Part shown: in pieces, positions 55,480 to 64,000 of the stretch
Numbering within the stretch: the first letter of the stretch is position 1
Layout: each line of letters begins with the position of its first letter
Origin: Phascolarctos cinereus
Taxonomy: Eukaryota > Chordata > Mammalia > Diprotodontia > Phascolarctidae
DNA: 64,000 bases
Assembly (NCBI RefSeq): GCF_002099425.1
Contig: NW_018343987.1
Span: forward strand, 14,819,501-14,883,500
Reading direction: 5' to 3'
Translations under genes and position numbers: made by a program
Notes under the pieces: generated by a model
What the model was told of the DNA's origin: nothing
The model's database searches: none
The model's input: the letters and a program-made list of their open reading frames with translations, nothing else

Positions 55480-55960
55480 ACTGGTAGAGTAGATAGAGGG
55501 CTAGCTTTTGAATCAGAAAGAACAGGGGTCAAAGCCTGCCTTTAACACAAACTAGCTATGTGACCCTTGTCAAGATACTGAACCTTTCAGTGTCCCCCAG
55601 GTAATTCTAAAACCAGAAGTTACAGCCTAGTTACAGATCTATAGCAGATAGAGCGAATTTCTGAACCAGAGCTTCCCTATAATAATGGACAGGTGCAGTG
55701 CCAGGCCTTGAGTCAAGAAGACTCCTCTTTCTGAGTTCAAATCTGGCCTCAGATACTTACTAGCTATATGACTTTGGACAAATCACTTAATCTTGTTTGC
55801 CTCAGTTTCCTTATCTGTAAAATGAGCTGGAGAAGGAAATGACAAGCCACTCCAGTATCTTTGCCAAGAAAACCCCAAATGAGGTCAGGAAGAGTCTGAA
55901 ATGACTGAACATGAGAAATAATAATGAAAAAAACAAGTAACTGTGTAACCAATGATCCCA
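55480..55960 (+). mobile_element. MIR-headed SINE with distinct tail, split by a Mar1
   Basis: Head tagagtagatagagggct; then gctatgtgacccttgtca; tail cgaatttctgaaccagag before the Mar1, continuing with accaatgatcccaccc after it. Related to 26640-26870. Confidence 0.6.
55679..55926 (+). mobile_element. Mar1 CORE-SINE, 5' truncated, 9-bp TSD
   Basis: gcagtgccaggccttgag, gttcaaatctggcctcag, tgacaagccactccagta, gccaagaaaaccccaaat. Identical ataataatg at 55679-55687 and 55918-55926; this is low-complexity, so tail overlap is possible. Confidence 0.88.
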
Positions 55961-55964
55961 CCCC

Positions 55965-57330
55965 TACAACTTTTTTTGATGACTAGTGAAGGGGAAAAGA
56001 ATATTATACTCTGTATGAAACAGAAGTTGTATTCTAGTAACCTAAGCTTGTGATTGAAAGCAGATCAAATAAGAAACAGTTTTGTGAGCAATCCAGAAGC
56101 CTGCTAAGGTAAATTTTATTGTTTCTAGATAACAAATAATATGAACTTTAGAGAAAAAAAAAAAACAAAAGATAGCTGGCAAACTAGTAATTGGGTGAAA
56201 ATTGCCAGGATTAGTCAGGTTGGAGGTGGGAGGGGGTTCATACAATGATATGCATAGTCACCTCATTACTTAATATTTCTTTTTCAGGAAATGGGAAAGT
56301 ATATAAAACTGTCAAGGGGACTTTCTACCTGATTGGGAATCCTAGGAAGTATAAGCTGGGCTTGGTCCCTCCTCTTCCAAGCTCTAACCAACTCTGGCCC
56401 CTCTAAAGTTCTGGAGCATGAAGGGATTATTCTCCATCAAGTAGGAGAGTCTGTTTCAAATGATCTTGAACCCAGGATTGCAAAAGAACAAACAAAGACA
56501 CTCTTCATAAGCTAGTAGCCTAAGCACAGTGGCTGATCAGGACATCCTAGGATGTATTCCATGACCTAGGGTACGATTGAGAGGCTTTGGGCCCCAAGTT
56601 CAGGGGCATAAGGTTCCTCTCACTCTGGTTCTGCCTCCACCCTAAAATAACTCTAAGGAAATCTCTAAAAGAAGGCTTAAGTATGGCTCATGTTATACAA
56701 TATTATCTCCCTACAGTACAAAATGGTACACAATGCACAATACATGCTTCAGGTAGGGAGTAGTTTATTTTCTCCAACACAGAAACTGTGTAAGATTCAC
56801 AGGCGTACCTTAACAAATACAGAATTCATAACACATCTCACATAACTCATTACACTCCTACATGAAGGTCATAAGATCGTAGATTTGGAGCAGACATAGA
56901 GTCCAACACCATCTCTCTCTCCCCAGCCACAAGGCTTTACTACAAAGAGTTCACAACCGATTCTCTAAAAATTGTATTTTGTTTCCTTCAGGACATTCCA
57001 CTTTCAAAAAAGCAGTGTAATGGGTCACCCTGTAACACCAGCACAGAAACCCTGCTTGTGTTAGCTTTTGTGGACAGGCAGTCCCAGCCTGGGAAACATG
57101 ATGGTTCCTTGCTCAAAGCTGTCGGGAGCAGCCCCTTCCTTCTTACCTCTGCAGCTCAATTTCCCTTTCTTCCTTATTGCAATAATAACTTCCCCAGTAC
57201 CTACTGGGCAGTTGGAATGGGGTTCCCTGTTTTCAAAAATCTTCTGGGTCAGAAACAAAATAACGAATGCTTCACTGAGCCAATTGGACTTCAAATGTGA
57301 CCCATATTGGGTCTGGCAGTGGTCTAAGAA
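55965..57330. other. unassigned sequence
   Basis: About 1.4 kb with no confident repeat; 56870-56900 may be a decayed SINE tail. The frames at 56333-56515 and 57058-57334 overlap others and carry no domain. 56750-56800 (gtagtttattttctcc) is LTR-like in texture only. Confidence 0.4.
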
Positions 57331-57334
57331 GTGA

Positions 57335-57775
57335 TGTAGAATAGAATGTCAGCATTGGAAGGAAACTCGGAGGTCATCTAGTTGGACAGTAAACTGAATA
57401 AGAATTCCCTTAACAACGTACCTGACAAATGTCCATCCATCCTTTGCTTGAAGACCTCCAGTGAGTGGGAACAAAGTACTGTCTGAAACAGCCACACTAC
57501 TTTTATTGTTAGGAAGGGGTTTTTTTTGTTCATTTGTTTGTTTTTCTGACATTAAGTCTAAATTTCTCCCTTGGCAAATTCCACCCATTCCTCTTACAAG
57601 AATAAGTCTTAAGACCCTTCACCATGCTGATTGGCCTCCTCTGGAATCCTCTAATGCCCTTCCCTAAAACAGGCTGTCTAGATCTGAACACAATATTCCA
57701 GATGTGGTCTGATCAGTGCAGCACATAGCAATGCTATCATTTTTCCATTCCAATACATAGCTAGAACTTGAGTAG
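57335..57775 (-). mobile_element. L3/CR1 LINE 3' UTR region
   Basis: In reverse order: cggaggtcatctagttgg, ttgcttgaagacctccag, gacattaagtctaaattt, ggcctcctctggaatcct, aatattccagatgtggtc. This matches the well-known CR1-type order from 3' end inward. Confidence 0.87.
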
Positions 57776-57969
57776 GGCAAACAGGCCCTTGTCTCAGGTG
57801 CTGAGATTCAGAGAGACACTATGTCTTCCTTGGGGAGCAGTCTCACTCAATTTAGCTCCTGGCATTGGATGTAAAAACAGCTAGAACAGTAAAACATTAT
57901 CCCTCTGTTTTCCAAACCGATTGTTTCATGTGGGCTAGGGAAGGTAAAAACTAACAACACGAGCCAGTG

Positions 57970-58115
57970 TCTCATGGGAGCATGGTATAGTGAAAAGAAC
58001 ATCTGATTTGGAGTCAGAGGACCTGAGTCAGGTTTGGTTCTACCACTTAGTGATTGTGTTACCTTCCTAAGGTTCAGTTTCTTTATTTGTAAAAAGGGGA
58101 TGATAATAATAACTA
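57970..58115 (+). mobile_element. MIR-family SINE (MIR3-like)
   Basis: catggtatagtgaaaaga, gatttggagtcagaggac, aggttcagtttctttatt. Confidence 0.8.
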
Positions 58116-58119
58116 GGCA

Positions 58120-58845
58120 GGATAAGCTGACAGTAACTGGAGGGAATGAGGAAGCAGAATATTGCAAAAGCCTACAAACAAAGGCAAGAAAGAGATGATA
58201 AAGAGAAAACATGATTTCTAAGAGTAGAACCCAGGGAAAAATTGGTAGACATTGTAAGTCAGGGTGCCTACCCACAGTACAGTCTAAAATCTTTTAGGAT
58301 TCTTAGGCATCATGACTTTGGGCCTCTTTCCTCATAGTTTGCAAATTTGTAATTAAAAAAAAAACCTCACCTCAATCATAAATTATCATACCTTAAGACT
58401 TAGAATTATTACCTTACCTCATAGATATTCCCACAGTATCAAGACATCTAGAGGAAGGACTGTATGTAGGATTTCAGATGGAATTCATGGAAGATTCATA
58501 GAAAGATGTGGGTGACAGTTGCAGAAAATGAGTGGGCACTGAAGTATATTAATTCGTAATTGCCATGTTGTGGAGTTCCCAGATCTGTGTGATCACACCT
58601 CCCTTAGAGAATCAATGGCATATTCAAAATAGGAATTTTAAAGATTTTTCTGTTTTATTATTTTATGTACAAGTTGCCTTTTTTGTATTTAATTTATATT
58701 CAAAGTTGAAATGAAAAAATAAGCTATTGCTACTTCCCCATTTTTATTTTTAGAACATAGCAATAATTTGTAAAGTTTAAAAAAAAAAAACAGGTTTCAG
58801 AAAATGCCCAAATGATTCTGCTAGGGCCTTCCCTCCTAAAATTGA
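58120..58845. other. unassigned sequence
   Basis: No feature recognised; AT-rich toward the right. Confidence 0.4.
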
Positions 58846-58849
58846 CTCA

Positions 58850-59040
58850 GATTTATTTTGTATGTATTGTGTATGCTCTTATATATGTTCTTTTTCTCTC
58901 CCCATTAAAATATGAGTTCCTTGAGGACAGGGCCTGTTTCGTCTTTATCTTTCTGTTACCAGAACACAGTATGGTGGCTACCACTTAGAAGGCATTTAAT
59001 GAATGCTTGTGGATTGGGTAAGTGAATAAATGAATGCTTA
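58850..59040 (+). mobile_element. L2 LINE 3' end
   Basis: atatgagttccttgagga, cagggcctgtttcgtctt, aggcatttaatgaatgct. Confidence 0.85.
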
Positions 59041-59334
59041 TATGATCTCAAAGAAAAGGAATTTGAGAAAAGCTGATAACCATAAAAATATTTTTTAAAA
59101 TGTGTCTTTCCTCAAATAACATGACACATATTAAAAGTAAATTTTATTAGCTCTAACAAGCCTAAATACTACCTCAAAAGAGAGGTTTTAATAACCCAGA
59201 GGAAGACTAGATGGGAAATTACTATTAGTGCCCTTGTGGCTTCTTCTAGGGATAGTCTTGTTCAAGATGTATTGGAGAGAGCTAAGGAGCTAGGAGAAAT
59301 ATGTGACATGAGGGAGGTGACATCTTGTAATTAC

Positions 59335-59398
59335 TCCCAGCACAAAATGGTGCTTAATAAATGTCTAATTTAATTAATAAATGCTTGTTGAATCTTAT
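59335..59398 (+). mobile_element. L2 LINE 3' terminus stub
   Basis: aatggtgcttaataaatg then taaatgcttgttgaatc. Confidence 0.55.
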
Positions 59399-59412
59399 TT
59401 ATAGGAGGTGAT

Positions 59413-59910
59413 ATTGGTGTTGTTTGTCCTTAGAGGACTAATGACATCACAAGGTCTTGATTTGCCAGTGAATTGGATTTAAGTGAGGCAGAGCTGCACA
59501 AAGTCATCAGCCTCACTCTCTCTTCCTGAGTCTTTGATGTCCAGTGTCAGGACAAAAGTCAAGACACTGGCAATGGCCTGGGGTGAAGTGAATGTCCTTG
59601 GCATCTTTGATGCCTGACCAAGCTCTAAGCATTCCACAGGGCCTGCTTCAGCCACCATTGGAACAAATTGTTCTCATCTATCCGTTCCACCAGAGAAAGT
59701 CTTCACATGCTTGGGTTACACATCCCCCTAACTCATCAACTGAGTTGGGGCCCATTGGTTACCCTCAACCTGGGTTAGTCCTTCTGTTGACATTGTTTAC
59801 AGGGGTGTGCCTGCTGCACATGCTATAACTTCCTGGGGCTGCAAATGAAAGTTGACTGAGTTGGAGCAGGGACACTGAAGGTAGATGAGCATCCCTGAAA
59901 AGGGCTCCTG
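59413..59910 (-). mobile_element. RTE-tailed element, longer relative of the 45-kb SINE
   Basis: 59413-59560 aligns with the copies at 44997 and 62075 (gtgaattggatttaagtg, catcagcctcactctctc). About 330 bp of additional 5' sequence follows (59570-59910) that is absent from the other two. It may be the parent LINE or a longer SINE subfamily. A 78-codon plus frame inside is not considered a gene. Confidence 0.6.
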
Positions 59911-59911
59911 A

Positions 59912-60080
59912 ATACCCCATAAGTGCTTCTTATGTGCCAGACACTGTGCCAAGCACTAGGGATACAAATACAAGCAAACAAGATAGTCTGTACTCTCAAG
60001 GAGCTTACATTCTAATGGGGAAAGACAACCCATAAAGCAGGGAAAAAGAGGGAACATTGTCCCAAGGGGGAGAAGGCAGA
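59912..60080 (-). mobile_element. L2 LINE 3' terminus
   Basis: cttatgtgccagacactg, aagcactagggatacaaa, aaggagcttacattctaa. Confidence 0.9.
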
Positions 60081-60084
60081 TGGA

Positions 60085-61595
60085 GCAAGAGATGATAACA
60101 GGAGCTGTGGATGAAAGATGATCCATACCTGCTTCAGGGGGGAATATGGACTCAAACCTTCAGAATTAAACCATGGGCTACTAATCTGCTGCTACAATAG
60201 TTCTACAAAAGCTAGAGAGAAGCGGGCCTAGAAAAAGGAAATTGAGTACATAAAAGAGCAACTTAATTAGGCTATAATGGTAAGTGTACAAATTTATAAC
60301 ACGTGATCCAATGTATTTGTTAAAAGATGGGGATTAGTGTGCATATAAAATTCTGTAATATCTTAATTTAGGTCCATATAATTACCATCTAAGTACTGTC
60401 TCTATTTTTGACATAAATTTTAAGTGAATAAAACTTTTTCAGGTCCTACAAATATTCCTTTCTAATCTTTGGGCTCATTTATATTGACTTTAATTGGCAG
60501 CATTAGAAATGGTGGGTAAGTACCAAAGTCCACAAGGATTAAACCAGAATCATTGTCAAATCTTCCTAGACATTCTCAAGATGGTGCCAATAAAATGAAC
60601 TGCATTATAGTCTCTCAATTGAAGTACCAGAAACCAAGTGAGTATCAAGTTTAAGAGTTCAGAGTAAATATGCTAATTCTAGGTTAAAAAATGGGCCAAC
60701 GATTAGGTATCCAAGGACTCTTCCAATGGGATTGGGGAGAAGAGCAAGTACTATACACTCTAGGATTGAAAAATTTGTTTCCCCAAATGCTTCATATCTT
60801 GGACCACCTATTTGCCTCTACCCATCCATGCCCTGTGTTACAACTCTGTGCGTTCTTCTAGATTATTCTACTATAGTTCGAGTTGACATATGTAACTCAG
60901 TGTTCAACCTGGTGCATTTGTATAAAACTCTTCGTCAGTGGAGAGGATTATGCTACACACCTATGCAAAGGGTAGAGTTGGAGAGAGCTTGGGAGAAGAG
61001 AGATCTTGCTTCTGGCTTCCAGAGGGGATATACAAACTGCCACCAACATATCTTTGATTTTGAGATTGCTGTGCTAAAGACTTGGAGGATTTTCCTCTTG
61101 GATCAAATCAGGAGTTTTCTCTTGGTTGTGTTATCTTTCTCCCAGTGGGAAAGCTCATTCATTCTATGTATTTTCTAGTATATTATAATCTGTATAACTT
61201 TTATGATTTTTTTGTTATCAACTTGGGCAAATGGGTTTATCTGCTACTCACTAGCGATAGTCTCTGTATAATCAGCATTTGGTGGGAAGCCTGGGGACCT
61301 CCTTCCTCATTAAGGGACAATGACCAATAAAGTGGTATGGACCAAAAATCATTTCCTGTAGACTAGATATATTAAATTCTAGTTCAACATCCTTTGTCTG
61401 AAGAGAGTAGTCATCCTGTACCCCAACTTCCTGTTCCCCTGCAGGAATCAGTTTCCCTTGCAGAGGAGTGGGCAAGATTCCAGAGATATCTATCCATGCT
61501 TCCCTAAGAGCCTCATTTAGACAAATGCATGTAGACAGAAAGATAACTTAAATGGACCAAACACATACCCTACACCTTTAATGATCAAATTACAA
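60085..61595. other. 1.5-kb unassigned stretch
   Basis: No confident family. Contains a 150-codon plus frame (60726-61178, Met start) with no domain I recognise. It may be an uncatalogued repeat or unique DNA. Not called as a gene: no splice sites, promoter or homology can be shown. Confidence 0.4.
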
Positions 61596-61599
61596 AACA

Positions 61600-61660
61600 T
61601 ATACACAGTGCTTTACAAACCTTAAAGTGCTATATAAATGTTAGTTATTATTATTATTAT
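61600..61660 (+). mobile_element. MIR tail with (ATT)n
   Basis: ctttacaaaccttaaagt, gctatataaatgttagtt then ATT units. Confidence 0.6.
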
Positions 61661-61794
61661 TGCATATAAACTTACTAAAACATGTAAACAAATCAGTCCC
61701 ATATGGCAATACTCTCTTGAGTATGTAATTTTGAAATTTGTTCCTAACCACTTCATTTCTATTAACTTTGGGGTCCTCTCTGCAAATGCCCAGT

Positions 61795-61945
61795 TTGGCA
61801 AGTCACTGAATCTCACAGAGCCTTGGTTTCCTCATCTGTAAAATGAGGATAATAACATCTGCACGCAACTTACCTAAGGGTTATTATGAGGAAAGCACTT
61901 TCCTAAACTTAAAGCACTGTATAGTTGTGAGTTGTTATTGTTATA
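61795..61945 (+). mobile_element. MIR-family SINE, 3' part
   Basis: ttggcaagtcactgaatc, ggtttcctcatctgtaaa, gttattatgaggaaagca. Confidence 0.85.
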
Positions 61946-62074
61946 GAAGTTTTGACTAGAAGCCAACCCTTGCTTCTGTGGCAACCAAAAGAAGACTAAA
62001 TAAAATAGTGCATCTTTGAACTGGAAGATGTTTTGTGAGAAGGGATGCAAAAGGACAGGATGAGTTGAGGCTGG

Positions 62075-62347
62075 TTGTTATTTGTTGCTTGCCCTTCATT
62101 TTCAAACATCAGGAGGTGATGCCATGACTTGAAAGTGAATTGGATTTAAGTAAGGGAGGACTGTGCAAAGTCACCAACCCCACTCTCTCCTCCAGAGCCA
62201 TCTGGGTCCAGTGGCCAGATATACGTCAGGACGATTGGAGATGGCCCTAGATGCAGTGGAAGACCCTGGCATTTTGGGGCTAAGGTCTTTAACAAGTCTC
62301 AGTTTGACTGAGGCAACACCCATTCAGTGATTAGGTAACAAAATGAG
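62075..62347 (-). mobile_element. RTE-tailed SINE
   Basis: In reverse it ends in the ttgttatttgttgcttgc tail. Body gtgaattggatttaagta, gccatctgggtccagtgg, gattggagatggccctag; the 5' end is near ccattcagtgattaggta. It is the most complete of the three short copies. Confidence 0.75.
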
Positions 62348-62619
62348 GCAAAGAATGGTCTCTTTAACCTAGTCCACAAAAAGTCCAGTGATAAATGCTA
62401 AGGAAAACAAGGATTAAAAAAAAAACTATGTTAGAAGTAAATTATTAAAGAATATATAAAGCCCTGATTTGAGATAGATGAGATAATAATGGAAGATGGA
62501 AAGAAGGTAGCAAAGTCAAATATTATTTTATTACTGCTCTTTTCTACCAAGATAATATCTTGGGATTAGGAAGAATAGAACAAAATGGTTAATGGGGAGC
62601 TATAAGTAACAATAAGTTA

Positions 62620-63535
62620 GGGGATGGCTGACCTCAGGAATTCAAGTTGCTGGGCTTGAACAAACTATATCCCAAAATATGGAAAGAACTGGTTGGTGTA
62701 ATTGCTATTCATCCTTGAAAAATCATAGAGAATGTTAAAGATTCTGCTTGTTTAGAGAAAGGCAAATATTGTCAAGATTTTCAAGAAAGAGAAGAGATAG
62801 ATTTTCCACAGTACATATAATTCAGGGAGCTTGATTTTGATTCTGGGTAAATTTCTAGAATATTTTATTAATGGGATGGTTTCTGAGCATTTAGAAAATG
62901 GTGATGATTAAGAGCCAGCTTGGCTTCATCAAGAACAGGTCAGACCAGACTAACCTCATTTCCTTTTTTGACAGGGTTATTAGCCTGGTAGTCCAGGAAA
63001 CCCTGTAGACATAGCGTACTGGGATTTCAGTAAGGCGTTTGATGAAGTATCTCGTGCTATTCTCGTGGACAAGTTGAAGGGATGTAGAATAGAAAAAATA
63101 GTACAGTTAGGGGGATTCAGAATTGGTTGAATGATTGTACTCAAATATAGTGATTAATGGATCAATGGAGACCTAAGGGAGTTCTCTCGTGGAATGCTTC
63201 TCTGTTCTGTTCAATATTTTTACCAATGATTTGGATGATAGCATGGCATGCTTATTGAATTTGCAGATGACAGGAACCTGGGAGGGATAACTAACTTGTT
63301 GGATGAGAGAATAAAGATTCACAGAATCCTGACAGAGTACAATAATTGACTGAGTCAGATAAGGTGAAACATAACCGAGAAAATGTAAAGTTATACACTT
63401 GTTTAAAAATTTAAAAAAATCAGTTGGAAGAATACAGGATAGAGAGATGTGGCTAGTTAATGTGAAAAAGAGCCAAGGGTCTTAGTGGACAGCAAGCTCA
63501 ATACATGTCAAGAGTATTACATTTTTAGTAAATCT
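62620..63535 (+). mobile_element. L3/CR1 LINE reverse-transcriptase fragment
   Basis: ggcttcatcaagaacagg and agactaacctcatttcct lead into RT motif A at about 63004-63085, which reads V-D-I-A-Y-W-D-F-S-K-A-F-D-E-V-S. It continues through ggattcagaattggttga, tcaatatttttaccaatg (motif-B/C side) and gaatttgcagatgacagg, whose F-A-D-D matches the catalytic box. Frame breaks leave no long ORF. Both ends truncated. Confidence 0.87.
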
Positions 63536-63564
63536 GGGATGCTGGCACTCCATCTAACTATACA

Positions 63565-64000
63565 ATTAAGCTCAGTTCAACAATAATTTGTTAAATAGCT
63601 ATTATGCACCAGGTCCTATGCCAGGGGTGGGGATGTAAAGACAAAAATAGAATTGTTCACTACCCTCAAGAAGCCTACATTCTAATGGGAAGGGGGACAT
63701 GGGCACAGATACATATATATGCGCACAAATATATATATACATGTGTGTGTATGTGTATGTGCATACACATACATATAAAGTAAAACAAAGTAATAGAAGG
63801 GGTTCCTGAACTGGATAAAGGGGAAAGAGTCAGGAAAAAAGCATTGTTTTGGGGGGGCACAGGATAAACCTTGAAAGAAATTAGGGATTCCAAGAAGTGA
63901 GGAGAGGAGGGAAAACATTCTAGGTATGGGTGACAACTCGTACAAAAGCCTGGAGGTAAACAGAGAATACCAAATAGAGCAATTGGGTTGGCTGTAGAGT
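63565..64000 (-). mobile_element. L2 LINE 3' part, runs off the window
   Basis: tattatgcaccaggtcct, ctaccctcaagaagccta, a TATACA/TG tract at 63710-63777, then gaaaacattctaggtatg and ccaaatagagcaattggg. It continues past the right edge. Confidence 0.88.

Noticed and set aside
60726-61178. 150-codon plus-strand frame
   Set aside because: No recognisable domain. Chance frames of this size are expected in 64 kb. Reported as a finding only for the surrounding block.

Overview
The window is repeat-rich nuclear DNA from a mammal, almost certainly a marsupial. The diagnostic marker is the Mar1 CORE-SINE, which has a tRNA-like head, a CORE block and a Bov-B/RTE-like 3' end (ggcaaaccactccagtat followed by gccaagaaaacccc). 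At least twelve copies are present. They sit among many MIR-family SINEs, long L2 LINE copies, L3/CR1 LINE pieces, marsupial-type L1 pieces and hAT-like DNA transposon remnants. I cannot tell opossum from an Australian marsupial by reading alone.

I found no host protein-coding gene, tRNA, rRNA or snRNA. The open reading frames of 60-190 codons are microsatellite read-through, antisense L2, SINE-internal frames, or short unsupported frames in unassigned sequence. The window is therefore best read as intergenic or deep intronic DNA.

Layout. 0.3-0.9 kb: a minus-strand L2 holding a 158-bp hAT-like element with a perfect 8-bp target duplication. 1-6.8 kb: scattered MIR and Mar1 copies between unassigned stretches. 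6.84-8.19 kb: L1 ORF2 reverse-transcriptase fragment. 9.4-12.9 kb: a SINE cluster, a compound microsatellite inside a Mar1, and a MIR segment triplicated with a period near 100 bp. 13.9-18.7 kb and 23.7-34.5 kb: nearly all long minus-strand L2 copies, some with readable RT motifs. One of them (28.55-31.19 kb) is split by a 1-kb plus-strand insertion that ends in AATAAA plus poly(A). 35-43 kb: unassigned stretches with candidate conserved elements, Mar1 nested in MIR, and plus-strand L2. 43.7-52.2 kb: three copies of one hAT-like family, L3 3' ends, L1 3' ends and nested SINEs. 52.2-64 kb: more SINEs, microsatellites, an antisense CR1/L3, three RTE-tailed SINEs counting the one at 45 kb, an L3/CR1 RT fragment at 62.6-63.5 kb, and a minus-strand L2 running off the right edge.

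There is no gene circuit to describe. What can be read is the order of insertion: L2 and MIR are oldest, Mar1 and hAT copies are nested inside them with recognisable target duplications, and microsatellites have grown inside SINEs. The unassigned blocks hold the best candidates for conserved non-coding regulatory sequence, but that is inference until aligned to other genomes. Family names rest on recalled consensus sequences and not on a database search.
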